A DNA stretch of 38,536 nucleotides, taken from assembly GCA_937904375.1 (NCBI GenBank), contig CALDIG010000103.1, positions 1-38,536 of the forward strand, in the 5' to 3' direction. Under the pieces are notes generated by a model that worked only from the letters and a program-made list of their open reading frames with translations, was not told the origin of the DNA and made no database searches. Positions 23,013 to 32,165 of this stretch are shown here, piece after piece; position 1 is the stretch's first letter; every line of letters begins with the position of its first letter. Made by a program: the position numbers and the translations under genes. This DNA comes from an uncultured Prevotellaceae bacterium (lineage in GTDB: Bacteria; Bacteroidota; Bacteroidia; Bacteroidales; Muribaculaceae).

Positions 23013-25721
23013 GTGCTTATTATGAAGCTCGAGTCTTCGGATGATACGAATTATCCTTTCTGTATAACAGCTGTAGGAGGATATCTACGCACTGAAACGC
23101 AAATTTACGGCAACTCAACCACTCTTGAGAGCTACCGCATTAGTCGCACAACAACGAAACCCTCTAATACAGCATATTGTAACACCAAAATTAGCATCAA
23201 CACTACTGGCATACAGACTAACTGGGGCTACTTTGCGCAAATTGGTTTCCAACAATGGGGATTCAACAAGCGCATCTATCACTATAATAGCTATAACCAA
23301 TTCCGCACGTTCAACACGAGTTGGGCAAGTACAGAGAATCGTGTTTACCTCTACAAACCAGCCGATAAATATGAGGTGACTACCGAGGTACAACCTGATG
23401 ACAGTTACGGCAGTATCTCGCTGCGCGATGGTATTTTGGTGGAAAACGGCCATAACTACTCTCAAAAGATGGATACCGTTCAATTCCTTGTTACCGCTGC
23501 CGACGGATATAAGGTTAAGAACATTACTATCAATAAATTAAACACCACTAGCGGAGATGCCACTGTTGATATTTTGAGCAACACTACCACCACCAGCGGC
23601 ACACTTTACAACTTCGTGATGCCAGGCAATGACGTTCACATCATTGTTGAATTTGAGGAGGTGACCTATCATGATATAAATATTGTTGTTAAGCCAAGCT
23701 CGCTTTGCGGCAATGTGTTTATCACCGAGGGATATGTGGTTCAAAATGACCAAGTGAAATCTTATGATGGTCAGAATGTGGTGTTTAACGTGACACCAAA
23801 CCCCATCAACCCAGCCGATGAGAGTGAAGGTTATTATGAGCTTTCATACGTTACTATAACCGACAATGTTACTGGTGTCGAAACAACTCTCGTTCCTGAC
23901 GCTCAGGGCAACTACACCTTCACCATGCCCGACAATGAAGTAACAATTACTGCCTATTTCTACGATAACACCAAGTCGCCATTGTGGCTGCTGGGTACTG
24001 CCAATGGCAATGAGACTTGGCACACCTACGGTCCACGTTTCAACTATGACGACGAGACCGATGAGTATTACATTGATGTATATTTCAAGGGTACAGGCGA
24101 CTACGCCAGCCAGGAAGGTGAAGCCTTTGGTCGCTTCAGCGTGACTTGGAAAATTGACATGAATGACGTCTGGGCCAATATCAATGGTCAAAACTTGCGA
24201 GGAGTGCCAGGTGAGGCCGATTATTTGGTAAATGAGAATTCCGAGAATGTTTACTTGTGGTATGGCAGCGACTACGAGAACAACGCCTTTAAGATTCCTG
24301 CCGGCATCTACCGCATCTATGTGGGCACTACTGCAAGTCAAAACAAGGGCAACCTTAACGAGAACCAGCTGAAAATAGAGAAATATACCCCCACCCTCAC
24401 CTTCAATCCTGCTGGTGGTGCTGATGCCGCAAGTGCTGTTGAGGTTCCACAAAACCAGTTAGTTTCTCTCGTTGGTGACCTTTACACCAAGGTTAAGGGC
24501 ATCAACCCCGATGAGGCCGACGCTAACTTCATGTACAAGGCCACCAAGACTGTTGCCGGCGATGCCACTACCGAGACCGAGAACGCCACCACCGCCACCA
24601 GCACTATATCTGTTCTCGATGTGGTGAACGAGGGCGAGACCGTTACTCAACTCGATGGCTGGAACTATCTCGGCTGGATTGTTGCCAGCAACACAGCTTA
24701 CTACAAAGTTACCGAGACTCCTCTTCATTGGATTGAGGAATTTGGCGAGAAGGATAAGACCTACACCGTGAGCGACCGTCTGCAGGGCGTGTATGCTCAA
24801 GGCTCAAGCCTGTGGTGTAAAGACCTGGGCGACATCTCAATTGTGAAGACCGAGCCAACATCTACTACACAGGTTGACTACTTGATGAACGACAACCACT
24901 GCAAGCGCGAAGGCGGTTGGGACCAGAGCAACTGGGTAGAGCTAGACTTCTCAGACTTCGGCGCAGATGGCATTAGCAAAGCAAGTGCCTTAGTGAATCA
25001 TTACATCAAGGCGAAGACTGTTACCGGTGTGTATAGCGATGACGTTAACTACACCATCAAGCTCACCGCAGAACCCGAGGCCGATGGTGATGCAAGCTAT
25101 GTGCCAAACACTTACTGCACAGCAAACTTCCTTGAAGGCAACCTGATGCTCAACGATGGCGACACAGGTCCTGCCGTAACAAAAGATGGCACCACCACCT
25201 ATTATTATTTCTTGAACCCCAAGATTCAAGAGTACGCCATCATCACTTACGCTATGTGGGATAAGGATAAACAGATTATGGTGATTCCCGATAATAACCC
25301 ATTTAATGGCGCCGCTTGCATAGGGCGTTGGGATTTGAACGAGTTTGACAATCAGCTGGAGAATCTGGATGCTGCTTTTGATGCTTCCGAGACTTGCGAC
25401 AACCAGTATGAGTTCCATATCATCGTTCAGCGCACGTCAAAAGCCTATGGCACTCCACACAGTAGCGCCAGACTCGCTACTGTGCCATCGCTCAATACAA
25501 CCCAGACTGCCTCGGATGTTCTCCGCACTCAGCCCCTTGACTTGAAAGCAAGCAGCCCGCTGCCTACCGCTATCAATGGTGTGATAAGCAATGCTCAGGT
25601 AGTAGGTGTAGAGTATGTCAACCTCGCAGGTATGCGCAGCAGCAAGCCCTGGCAAGGTGTGAACATAATTGTGACCCGCTACAGCGACGGCTCAACCACT
25701 ACCACCAAGGTTGTGAAGTAA
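23013..25721 (+). CDS. Secreted protein, C-terminal part with InlB B-repeat-like domains and sorting-like C-terminus
   Basis: About 900 residues continue the frame of 22257-22982. The first possible starts (GTG 23013, ATG 23025) have no leader or signal peptide, so independent function is unlikely. Two divergent InlB B-repeat-like segments occur early (about residues 115-220 and 222-312), each ending in a VMPGNDVHIIVEFE or TMPDNEVTITAYF strand. The middle is unrecognised. The last 43 residues carry EYVNLAGMRSSKPWQGVNI and RYSDGSTTTTKVVK, the C-terminal domain shared with proteins at 555, 26063 and 34222. The intact form would have been a 1154-residue surface protein. Confidence 0.65.
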   Translation: MLIMKLESSDDTNYPFCITAVGGYLRTETQIYGNSTTLESYRISRTTTKPSNTAYCNTKISINTTGIQTNWGYFAQIGFQQWGFNKRIYHYNSYNQFRTFNTSWASTENRVYLYKPADKYEVTTEVQPDDSYGSISLRDGILVENGHNYSQKMDTVQFLVTAADGYKVKNITINKLNTTSGDATVDILSNTTTTSGTLYNFVMPGNDVHIIVEFEEVTYHDINIVVKPSSLCGNVFITEGYVVQNDQVKSYDGQNVVFNVTPNPINPADESEGYYELSYVTITDNVTGVETTLVPDAQGNYTFTMPDNEVTITAYFYDNTKSPLWLLGTANGNETWHTYGPRFNYDDETDEYYIDVYFKGTGDYASQEGEAFGRFSVTWKIDMNDVWANINGQNLRGVPGEADYLVNENSENVYLWYGSDYENNAFKIPAGIYRIYVGTTASQNKGNLNENQLKIEKYTPTLTFNPAGGADAASAVEVPQNQLVSLVGDLYTKVKGINPDEADANFMYKATKTVAGDATTETENATTATSTISVLDVVNEGETVTQLDGWNYLGWIVASNTAYYKVTETPLHWIEEFGEKDKTYTVSDRLQGVYAQGSSLWCKDLGDISIVKTEPTSTTQVDYLMNDNHCKREGGWDQSNWVELDFSDFGADGISKASALVNHYIKAKTVTGVYSDDVNYTIKLTAEPEADGDASYVPNTYCTANFLEGNLMLNDGDTGPAVTKDGTTTYYYFLNPKIQEYAIITYAMWDKDKQIMVIPDNNPFNGAACIGRWDLNEFDNQLENLDAAFDASETCDNQYEFHIIVQRTSKAYGTPHSSARLATVPSLNTTQTASDVLRTQPLDLKASSPLPTAINGVISNAQVVGVEYVNLAGMRSSKPWQGVNIIVTRYSDGSTTTTKVVK

Positions 25722-25757
25722 CAAATGGTTTAGCGCACAATAGTGCTGCTTCTGTAA

Positions 25758-25795
25758 AATACGTGCTCCTCGCATTTCTGTGGGGAGCACGTATT
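25758..25795 (+). terminator. Terminator-like hairpin after the interrupted gene
   Basis: AATACGTGCTCC (25758-25769) and GGAGCACGTATT (25784-25795) form a perfect 12-bp stem. Only a short T-rich tail (GCATTT) follows. Confidence 0.65.
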
Positions 25796-25943
25796 GCATT
25801 TACATGGCATTATCACATCAATAAAAGTTCTCTATGGGTTCTCTGTAGTGCGGTTTTGCCGTCGAGCAATCTATTTTGCCATCCATTTTTTCTCTGCGTG
25901 AAAAAAACTTGCTGTAGTTAACTGACTACTAAAAACTTTTTTG

Positions 25944-25951
25944 TAACTTTG
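25944..25951 (+). promoter_or_regulatory. -7 promoter box (TAACTTTG) of the 1366-residue protein gene
   Basis: TAACTTTG followed by CACG fits the consensus. The leader to 26063 is about 105 bases and contains the two direct-repeat types. Confidence 0.6.
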
Positions 25952-26062
25952 CACGATTTTTCAAAAACAGGATGCTTTCTTGTCCTCTTGTTTTCTTGTC
26001 CTCATGTCCTCTAAAGAAAGATATTATTTATAAGAAAGATATTATTATAAAACCATATTAAT

Positions 26063-29000
26063 ATGAAACGATTATTTACTTCTCTCATTATCACCGTGAT
26101 GGCAGTGGTTGCCTGGGCGCAGCCCACAGCGGTGAAGAACCGTGCGTTCTTTGAGGGCATCAGCTACAGCTGGCCCTTTAACGCCCCAACTACTGCGCAG
26201 CAGAGCAGCAATCTGGGGCAGGTGGCTACCGACCCCGACCAGATTATCGCCATGCTGCGAGAAATCTACACTAACCGCAACATCCCCGGCAACTACGCCC
26301 GAGGATACTCCGCCCTGGGTTCCCCCGAGGGCACCTGGACCAATGGGGTAGCCACCGGCACCTACCCCGTGGCCTATTCCGCGATTGGAACGATAGGCAA
26401 GGACACTAATGCCAACATTGGTTATCTCAACACTTATGGGTGGGACATGGACGGCGTCGTTTATAAAAAAGCGTCGTCGGGCACAGTTTCTTTTACATCA
26501 AGCAACGACCGCACCAGGGCTTCTTATGTGAGGAAGAGCGGTATTACATTAAATATGTATCAATTATATGGGTATTCAAATTCTGCATATTACTTTAATG
26601 GCGGTACAAGCAATGACATCGTAGTGGAAGCCGAAACCGACAAGGTGATTACAAGTATCAAATTTACATTTGTTTCGGGTTACAGCACCATCACAAGCAG
26701 TACCGCCACTGGAGGTAGCGGTTCTTATTCCTCGGGAACATGGACTGGCTCGGCACAGAAAGTGACCTTTAAGCATTCAAGTCAAGTGCGTTTGACACAA
26801 GTGGATGTCACCTATGAGTCGGCAGGTCCAATCACCGACTTCACTGGCACTTCTGAGACTGTAACCTATATTCCTGGCACAGATTTGGGAAACAATGTGG
26901 TATCAAGTTCCAGCACTGGCACCAAGTCAATCAAGGGAGGCTTTTATGTGGATTACATAAGTGGTGGTTTCGGCTCAAGTCAATCAACTTATTATCAAGC
27001 CGCTTATGGCTATGATGCACGATTTTACACTTACGATGGTTACACGATAACCAACACGAATTTCACCTTTCTCTCTAGTTATGGTACCGGTGCCGCAAAT
27101 GATGGCAGTAGGCTTCAGTACATTAAATATTTGAATGGTGATGGTACCTATGTCACCATTACCAAAACGTCATCGCCATCGTTTGCCGATTTAATCGCAT
27201 CGGGCGACTTGGTTTTCTCTAATGATGGCTTGTTTATGACTTGGAACATTCCCACCAAGAAGTTGATTGTAAGGCCTAGCGGCACCAACAACCTGCGTTT
27301 TTCTAAGATTGAGGCCACCTATAAATATGATGGTCCTAATATCAATTATCTTGCCCCCGACACTTATGTGCCCAACGAGGAAGGCAATACTGTGCTATTG
27401 GTGGAAATGAAAGATGGAGTCACCGTGTCGAAGCTTATCTCCGGTGGACTCGCCGTGGCTAATAGCAGTGGAGTATTTGACTACTACACCATCACCGACT
27501 ATGCATCGCTGCGTGCCGTGGTTGATGCCACTATCAAGAGTGTGCGCGTGCTCACCGATGCTAAACGTGTGGGTAGCGAGGAGACTGCTGGCACCTTGTT
27601 TAAGATTGATGCCGACAAGCTCAACCGCTTCTATCTGCTCGGCAAGGGTCAGTTGCGTTGGTTCAACAATGACTATTCTGCCAACGATGTCAATGCCACA
27701 ACTGCTCCACGCAGTCTGAGCCAAGATGCCGAGAACCAGCCCTATTGGAACGGTTCGGGCTACTTCGACCAGAGTGTAGAGGCACTTTTCAGCCACATGT
27801 TTGAGCAGTTCAGTCCATCAATGGCTACTGGTGGCACGGCACTTAACGATGTTTACCGTCTTTTGGTTAATGGCGACAGCTTCGGCGTGGTTCACGACTG
27901 CATCGATGTGATGAGTGCCGAGGGCACTGGGCATGAGTTCAACATGTATGGCAAAGCTTCTATCAGCGATGACTGCCAAGACGTGCGTGACATGATGTTC
28001 TTTGTGCCAGATTACCGTATGCTCGTATTCACCAATACAGAGGATGCCAGCAAGTCGCGCGACTCTAACAAAGCCCAAAAGTATATCTATTACAACCCCG
28101 ACCATGCTCCCACAATCGGTCTCTATGTCATCAAGCTTGACGAGATTACCGAGGACAAGGCTGTGAAGGTTGATGGCGAGGATGCCTACGATATCACTCT
28201 CACATGGACATCAAACCTGCTCGACTTCCTGCCTGGCGAGAACGGTGTTTACACACTCTATCGAGTGACCAACGTGAACGGTGTTGAGACCTACACTCCT
28301 GTCACTGATGGTTCTGGTAATCCTGTTACCATCACCGCCAACACTCAAGCCGGTCTCACCTATACCGACCGTGTAGCTCAGTTGCCTAACGAGGGTCAGA
28401 CCATTACTTACGCAGTGCGTGGACAAGACACCGACGGTTTCCTGAGTTTGCAGATGTCGAACAAGGAGAGCGTGTATATCCCTGGCATCGACGTTAGCGA
28501 GGATTTGAACCTCAAGCTCACTGCCGACTACTACAGCCGCTTCGACCCACAAGAGGAGAAGAACAACTACTCTAACCTTGTGACTATGGGTAAAGTGGTA
28601 TCGAACATCACCGGCGAGGAGTTGCAGCAAGGCACTCTCACCTTCACACGCAGTTATACCGATGCCACTGGCGACCACAGCGACCCCATAGCCGTGGGTA
28701 CAGTGACCAGTATGGCCAACGGCAACGGAACGATGACTGTAGTGATGCAGAACCAGAACTTCTTCAAGTTTGGCTACAACAGCAACGGCACCGCAAGTGC
28801 CGAGGCTCCCAATCCCACCTTCACCGCTGCGTTCACCTACGATGCCAACGGCGTGCAATTCACCGGCGACGGCATCAAGTTCTACGACAACTTCTCGGCT
28901 TCGGTGGCTGATAACGCCCACCCAAGCAAATATACCTATCAAGTGAATTTCGTCTTTGGCGACAAGTTTGCCAACAGCAACACTATGGACATCTACGTCC

Positions 29001-30163
29001 ACAAGACCCAGCTCGTTATGGATCCAGAGGGTACACGCAGCGTCACCGCCGACCAAATCGCCAGCGACGACGAGAAGATTGACCGCGCTCTGCCTGCAAA
29101 CGGTCCTATTGAGTTTGGCATCGACGTGAAGTACAGCAGCAAGAGCGAGATTTTGCGCTATGACGCTTACCGCTGGCTCACCACCGCCGACCGCTATATC
29201 ATCGAGCCAAGCAGTGACCCGAGCGATGAGCAGGATGTGGCTCCCAACGGCATCGCCGGCAACCAGGGCACCTACTACACCACCGCCATGAACGCTGTGG
29301 CTGGTGAGAATGTGCCGGTGACCGAGGGTCAAACCGCTCAGGCACTGTTCAGCGACCCATATCCCGTTGCTAACGTTGGCTCTTACATCTACGCTCCCGT
29401 GGTTGAGACATTCGCACCCAACGAGGATCGCAGCGACTACAACACCTACGGCGCGCCATTGCAGCAGGCAGCTACCGGCAAGATTGCTGTTAGCGTTATG
29501 ACTCCAACAGAGGATTATCCATTCATGAGCGAGTACTCTTGGGAGGAGGCCAACGGCGACCAATATGCTTACTACAACATCTATCTGCAAGTTGACCAAA
29601 GCAATATTCCTACTGGCTATAGCATTTACAAGGTGCGCGCTTGGCGCAAGGTTGACCCAAGTCTGCTGGGTGAGGAATTCAGCAAGTATTACTACCGCAT
29701 GGGCATTAACGGCGAGTGTCTCTACGAGGAACTCGATGGTGTTGAGCTGAGTGAGGGCGACCTTCTGGGTACTGGCACTGTTAATGGTCAATTGAAATGC
29801 ACCTTCGGCGCCCGCAAGCTGCGCACCGACGAAGATGAGGATGGCGTGATTGACGAGCTCCCGACAGAGTTTGTGGTGCGCATCTATTTCACTCCAACCG
29901 TCAGCACCCCTGCCGGTGCTCCCATGCTCAAGAGCGAAGGCGATGCTAACTACTATGTGATTGAGGGTACCACCGACCGCACTTTCAACTGGCAGGAAGG
30001 CATTGTCACCGGCGTGGCAAGACTCACTACCGGCGGCGAGGTTCAGAGCGTGACCTACTACAACGTGGCAGGTGCCGCCAGCAGCCGTCCCTGGCAAGGT
30101 GTGAACATCGTGGTCACCCGCTACAGCGACGGAACCAGCACCACCACTAAGGTTGTGAAGTAA
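26063..30163 (+). CDS. Large secreted protein with FN3-like segment and sorting-like C-terminal domain
   Basis: The 1366-residue protein has a signal peptide ending near residue 19 (VVAWAQ|P). The N-terminal ~400 residues are Ser/Thr/Gly-rich and beta-like, with repeated VTFKHSSQVRLTQVDVTYE and RPSGTNNLRFSKIEATYKY segments that look like two copies of one domain (ending near residues 254 and 422). An FN3-like segment lies near 700-815 (ITLTWTSNLLDFLPGENGVYTLYRV...). The last 43 residues (YYNVAGAASSRPWQGVNIV, RYSDGTSTTTKVVK) are the C-terminal domain shared with three other proteins. No catalytic motif is recognised. It follows the interrupted gene at 22257-25721, with which it shares the ending almost exactly. 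Confidence 0.75.
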   Translation: MKRLFTSLIITVMAVVAWAQPTAVKNRAFFEGISYSWPFNAPTTAQQSSNLGQVATDPDQIIAMLREIYTNRNIPGNYARGYSALGSPEGTWTNGVATGTYPVAYSAIGTIGKDTNANIGYLNTYGWDMDGVVYKKASSGTVSFTSSNDRTRASYVRKSGITLNMYQLYGYSNSAYYFNGGTSNDIVVEAETDKVITSIKFTFVSGYSTITSSTATGGSGSYSSGTWTGSAQKVTFKHSSQVRLTQVDVTYESAGPITDFTGTSETVTYIPGTDLGNNVVSSSSTGTKSIKGGFYVDYISGGFGSSQSTYYQAAYGYDARFYTYDGYTITNTNFTFLSSYGTGAANDGSRLQYIKYLNGDGTYVTITKTSSPSFADLIASGDLVFSNDGLFMTWNIPTKKLIVRPSGTNNLRFSKIEATYKYDGPNINYLAPDTYVPNEEGNTVLLVEMKDGVTVSKLISGGLAVANSSGVFDYYTITDYASLRAVVDATIKSVRVLTDAKRVGSEETAGTLFKIDADKLNRFYLLGKGQLRWFNNDYSANDVNATTAPRSLSQDAENQPYWNGSGYFDQSVEALFSHMFEQFSPSMATGGTALNDVYRLLVNGDSFGVVHDCIDVMSAEGTGHEFNMYGKASISDDCQDVRDMMFFVPDYRMLVFTNTEDASKSRDSNKAQKYIYYNPDHAPTIGLYVIKLDEITEDKAVKVDGEDAYDITLTWTSNLLDFLPGENGVYTLYRVTNVNGVETYTPVTDGSGNPVTITANTQAGLTYTDRVAQLPNEGQTITYAVRGQDTDGFLSLQMSNKESVYIPGIDVSEDLNLKLTADYYSRFDPQEEKNNYSNLVTMGKVVSNITGEELQQGTLTFTRSYTDATGDHSDPIAVGTVTSMANGNGTMTVVMQNQNFFKFGYNSNGTASAEAPNPTFTAAFTYDANGVQFTGDGIKFYDNFSASVADNAHPSKYTYQVNFVFGDKFANSNTMDIYVHKTQLVMDPEGTRSVTADQIASDDEKIDRALPANGPIEFGIDVKYSSKSEILRYDAYRWLTTADRYIIEPSSDPSDEQDVAPNGIAGNQGTYYTTAMNAVAGENVPVTEGQTAQALFSDPYPVANVGSYIYAPVVETFAPNEDRSDYNTYGAPLQQAATGKIAVSVMTPTEDYPFMSEYSWEEANGDQYAYYNIYLQVDQSNIPTGYSIYKVRAWRKVDPSLLGEEFSKYYYRMGINGECLYEELDGVELSEGDLLGTGTVNGQLKCTFGARKLRTDEDEDGVIDELPTEFVVRIYFTPTVSTPAGAPMLKSEGDANYYVIEGTTDRTFNWQEGIVTGVARLTTGGEVQSVTYYNVAGAASSRPWQGVNIVVTRYSDGTSTTTKVVK

Positions 30164-30192
30164 GCTCATTTGAGATTTATTAGATTATTTAC

Positions 30193-30226
30193 AATGCGGC
30201 ATCCTCTTAACAGGGTGTGCCGCATT
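30193..30226 (+). terminator. Terminator-like hairpin after the 1366-residue protein gene
   Basis: AATGCGGCA (30193-30201) and TGCCGCATT (30218-30226) form a perfect 9-bp stem, followed by GATTTG. It ends just before the -33 box of the next promoter. Confidence 0.65.
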
Positions 30227-30228
30227 GA

Positions 30229-30259
30229 TTTGCTCATTCTAAAAAAATTCGTAACTTTG
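30229..30259 (+). promoter_or_regulatory. Promoter of a non-coding transcript (TTTG, 19 bp, TAACTTTG)
   Basis: A -33 TTTG (30229-30232) and a -7 TAACTTTG (30252-30259) are spaced 19 bases apart, one of the best promoter matches in the window. No credible protein frame follows for about 500 bases. Confidence 0.65.
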
Positions 30260-30261
30260 CC

Positions 30262-30605
30262 ATCACATGTTACCTGTTTTCCGCAATAGACACCTGAAGA
30301 GCGCGCGCAATTTTGCGTCGAAGACGCTGGATGGGTCGAAGACCCGACTTCAATAGAAAGACCATGCAAGAGGGTCTCCTGACTTCGTCTTTGCATACCC
30401 AAAAATTCGTCAGTGAATAGTTTTGCTATTCGCTGATGTCTTTTCATGGGCATGGTTTTTGTGAATGTCCTGCCGCTCTCTGGCAGTCGGAACACGATTG
30501 TGGTGACGGTTTTGGGTTCAGTGGCAAAAAGCTTCTCCGAAGCATTCAGCGTCTTCGACGCTCGTTAGCTCATCAACATTAAACACAGGTTTTTGCAGGT
30601 GCCCC
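30262..30605 (+). ncRNA. Candidate structured non-coding RNA of about 345 nt
   Basis: The stretch follows a good promoter and is dense in stable stems: GCGTC/GACGC (30315-30327), GGGTC/GACCC (30333-30345), AGACC/GGTCT (30359-30377), an 11-13 bp hairpin with CAGTGAATAG/CTATTCGCTG (30408-30438), CTGCC/GGCAG (30470-30486), GCTTC/GAAGC (30531-30543) and AGCGTC/GACGCT (30548-30562). GCGTCGAAGACGCT near the 5' end is exactly complementary to 30548-30561, and ACCTG at 30272 and 30292 can pair with CAGGT near 30586 and 30596, closing the whole molecule. I could not match it to tmRNA, RNase P RNA or SRP RNA hallmarks. Strand is set by the promoter; identity is unknown. Confidence 0.5.
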
Positions 30606-30628
30606 ATAAAATAGTGGAATTAAGAAAT

Positions 30629-30707
30629 CTTGGAAAAGTGTCATAAATTCATTTAAAATATCTTGGAAAAGTGTATTAAATGTCGATTAAAAACCTTGGA
30701 AAAGTGT
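30629..30707 (+). repeat. Three direct repeats of CTTGGAAAAGTGT at exact 33-bp period
   Basis: The 13-bp word is identical at 30629-30641, 30662-30674 and 30695-30707. The 20-bp gaps are A/T-rich and only loosely similar. The third copy ends 17 bases before the -33 box of the ATPase promoter. The fixed period (about three helical turns) suggests a protein-binding array or iterons rather than a CRISPR array. Confidence 0.85.
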
Positions 30708-30724
30708 TATTTTTGTTAGTTTTT

Positions 30725-30756
30725 TTTGGATAATTCGCCTGAATGTCATATCTTTG
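30725..30756 (+). promoter_or_regulatory. Promoter of the DUF4143 ATPase gene (TTTG, 20 bp, TATCTTTG)
   Basis: A -33 TTTG (30725-30728) and a -7 TATCTTTG (30749-30756) are 20 bases apart, directly downstream of the repeat array. A 12-codon frame (ATG 30768 to TAG 30804) overlaps the ATPase start at 30799 and might couple translation. Confidence 0.7.
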
Positions 30757-30798
30757 CGGTGATAACAATGAAATGGATGATTTTTAAGCCACAAATAT

Positions 30799-32157
30799 AT
30801 GCTTAGACGTAAAATAGAGGATCAGATACGAGAGTTCTTCACCAACGAATCTCGAGCATTATTAGTGACAGGTGCTCGTCAAGTTGGTAAGACTTATATT
30901 ATTCGTAAGGTGGCGAGAGAATGTTTTGACAATGTGGTGGAAATCAACTTTATAGAGCAGCCAAATGCCATATCGTTGTTCTCGGGCCACAATGGAGCCA
31001 AAGACCTGTTGATGCGTTTGTCAGCATTTGTTCACAAACCTTTAATTCCTGGTAAGACTTTAATATTCTTTGATGAGATACAAGAATGTGAAGAAATCAC
31101 CACTGCGATAAAATTCCTAGTTGATGATGGCAGTTATCGCTATGCGATGAGTGGTTCATTACTTGGAGTTGAACTTCAAGATGTGCGTAGTGTCCCTGTT
31201 GGTTACCTTGATGAGTATGAGATGTTTCCTCTTGACCTTATGGAGTTTTTTGAAGCCATAGGGATTCCACGGACTATCATAGATAGCTTAAGAGAATGTT
31301 TCGATGCGAGAAAAGAAGTGGACCCGTTCATCCACAAGCGCATGCTTGAGGCAGTGCAACTTTATTTGATTGTTGGCGGAATGCCTGCTGCAGTACAAAG
31401 GTATGTGGATACTAATAATCTGCGTGACGTGTTGAACATTCATCGCAGCATTATTAGAACCTATAAGCGCGACATAACAAAACGTGATTCGGAGCACAAG
31501 CTCCGCATACAAGAGATTTATGATTTGGTGCCATCAGAGTTGAATGTGGCCAATAAGCGCTTTATTCTTAAGGAACTACATGCTAAGGCGCGATATGCGA
31601 GATATGACAGTGGCTTCATGTGGCTAAAGGATGCAGGAGTGGTTATTCCCACTTACAATATTGAATCACCAGAAATGCCACTTCTTCTGAATAAACAACA
31701 CAACTTGTTTAAGTTGTTCATGAATGACGTGGGATTGTTGACTTCAATGTATGGATCCAGTGTGCGTCAACAGCTACTCACTAACTACATTCATATCAAC
31801 TGGGGCGCTATACATGAAAATATGGTTGCACAAGAACTGGTGGCGCATGGTTATACTGTAGATAATAGCCTTTTTTATTTCAATAGCAAAAAACAGGGAG
31901 AACTCGATTTTGTGATAGAACACAATGGGCAGGTGCTTCCCATCGAGGTGAAGTCAGGTAAAGACTATGAGCGTCACAATGCATTGTCGGGGGTTATGAA
32001 GAACGTGGACTATAATATACCTCTATCTATTGTGTTTTGTCAAGGAAATGTGAGAGTTAAAGATTCTATTATATATTTGCCGATTTACATGGCAATGTTT
32101 CTCGAACATGAACGCGACGAGGACTTTTTTTATAAGTTTGACCCACCTAAATTATAA
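30799..32157 (+). CDS. AAA-type ATPase with C-terminal DUF4143 domain
   Basis: The 452-residue protein is a complete member of the AAA_14/DUF4143 family. The Walker A motif GARQVGKT is at residues 25-32, Walker B LIFFDEIQ at 88-95 and the sensor-like AMSGSLLG follows near 115. The C-terminal DUF4143 domain (about 205-410) ends in GELDFVIEHNGQVLPIEVKSG, which has the D-x(n)-E-x-K layout of PD-(D/E)XK nucleases. The physiological role of the family is not established. Three spaced direct repeats and a promoter lie just upstream. It ends 8 bases before kdsC, so kdsC may depend on its promoter. Its A/T-rich composition contrasts with the GC-rich kdsC and suggests acquisition. Confidence 0.92.
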   Translation: MLRRKIEDQIREFFTNESRALLVTGARQVGKTYIIRKVARECFDNVVEINFIEQPNAISLFSGHNGAKDLLMRLSAFVHKPLIPGKTLIFFDEIQECEEITTAIKFLVDDGSYRYAMSGSLLGVELQDVRSVPVGYLDEYEMFPLDLMEFFEAIGIPRTIIDSLRECFDARKEVDPFIHKRMLEAVQLYLIVGGMPAAVQRYVDTNNLRDVLNIHRSIIRTYKRDITKRDSEHKLRIQEIYDLVPSELNVANKRFILKELHAKARYARYDSGFMWLKDAGVVIPTYNIESPEMPLLLNKQHNLFKLFMNDVGLLTSMYGSSVRQQLLTNYIHINWGAIHENMVAQELVAHGYTVDNSLFYFNSKKQGELDFVIEHNGQVLPIEVKSGKDYERHNALSGVMKNVDYNIPLSIVFCQGNVRVKDSIIYLPIYMAMFLEHERDEDFFYKFDPPKL

Positions 32158-32165
32158 CAAATATT

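Larger units (their letters stand above)
25722..26062. other. Spacer with terminator, promoter and two direct-repeat types
   Basis: After the terminator and the promoter at 25944 there are CTTGTCCTC words in tandem (about 25979-26012) and a direct duplication of AAGAAAGATATTATT (about 26015-26046) just before the next start codon. No gene is supported. Confidence 0.55.

Noticed and set aside
28211..30169. 652-codon minus-strand open frame opposite the 1366-residue protein
   Set aside because: The plus-strand gene has a signal peptide, promoter and shared C-terminal domain; the antisense frame has none.
30166..30495. 109-codon minus-strand frame in the structured region
   Set aside because: It overlaps a terminator hairpin, a promoter and several stems on the other strand, has no recognisable domain, and is better explained as part of an RNA region.
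30262..30605. tmRNA or RNase P RNA
   Set aside because: No tRNA-like ends, tag frame, or GAGGAAAGTCC-type core were found.
30629..30707. CRISPR array
   Set aside because: Only 13 bases are conserved per unit, with three copies, A/T-rich gaps and no cas genes.
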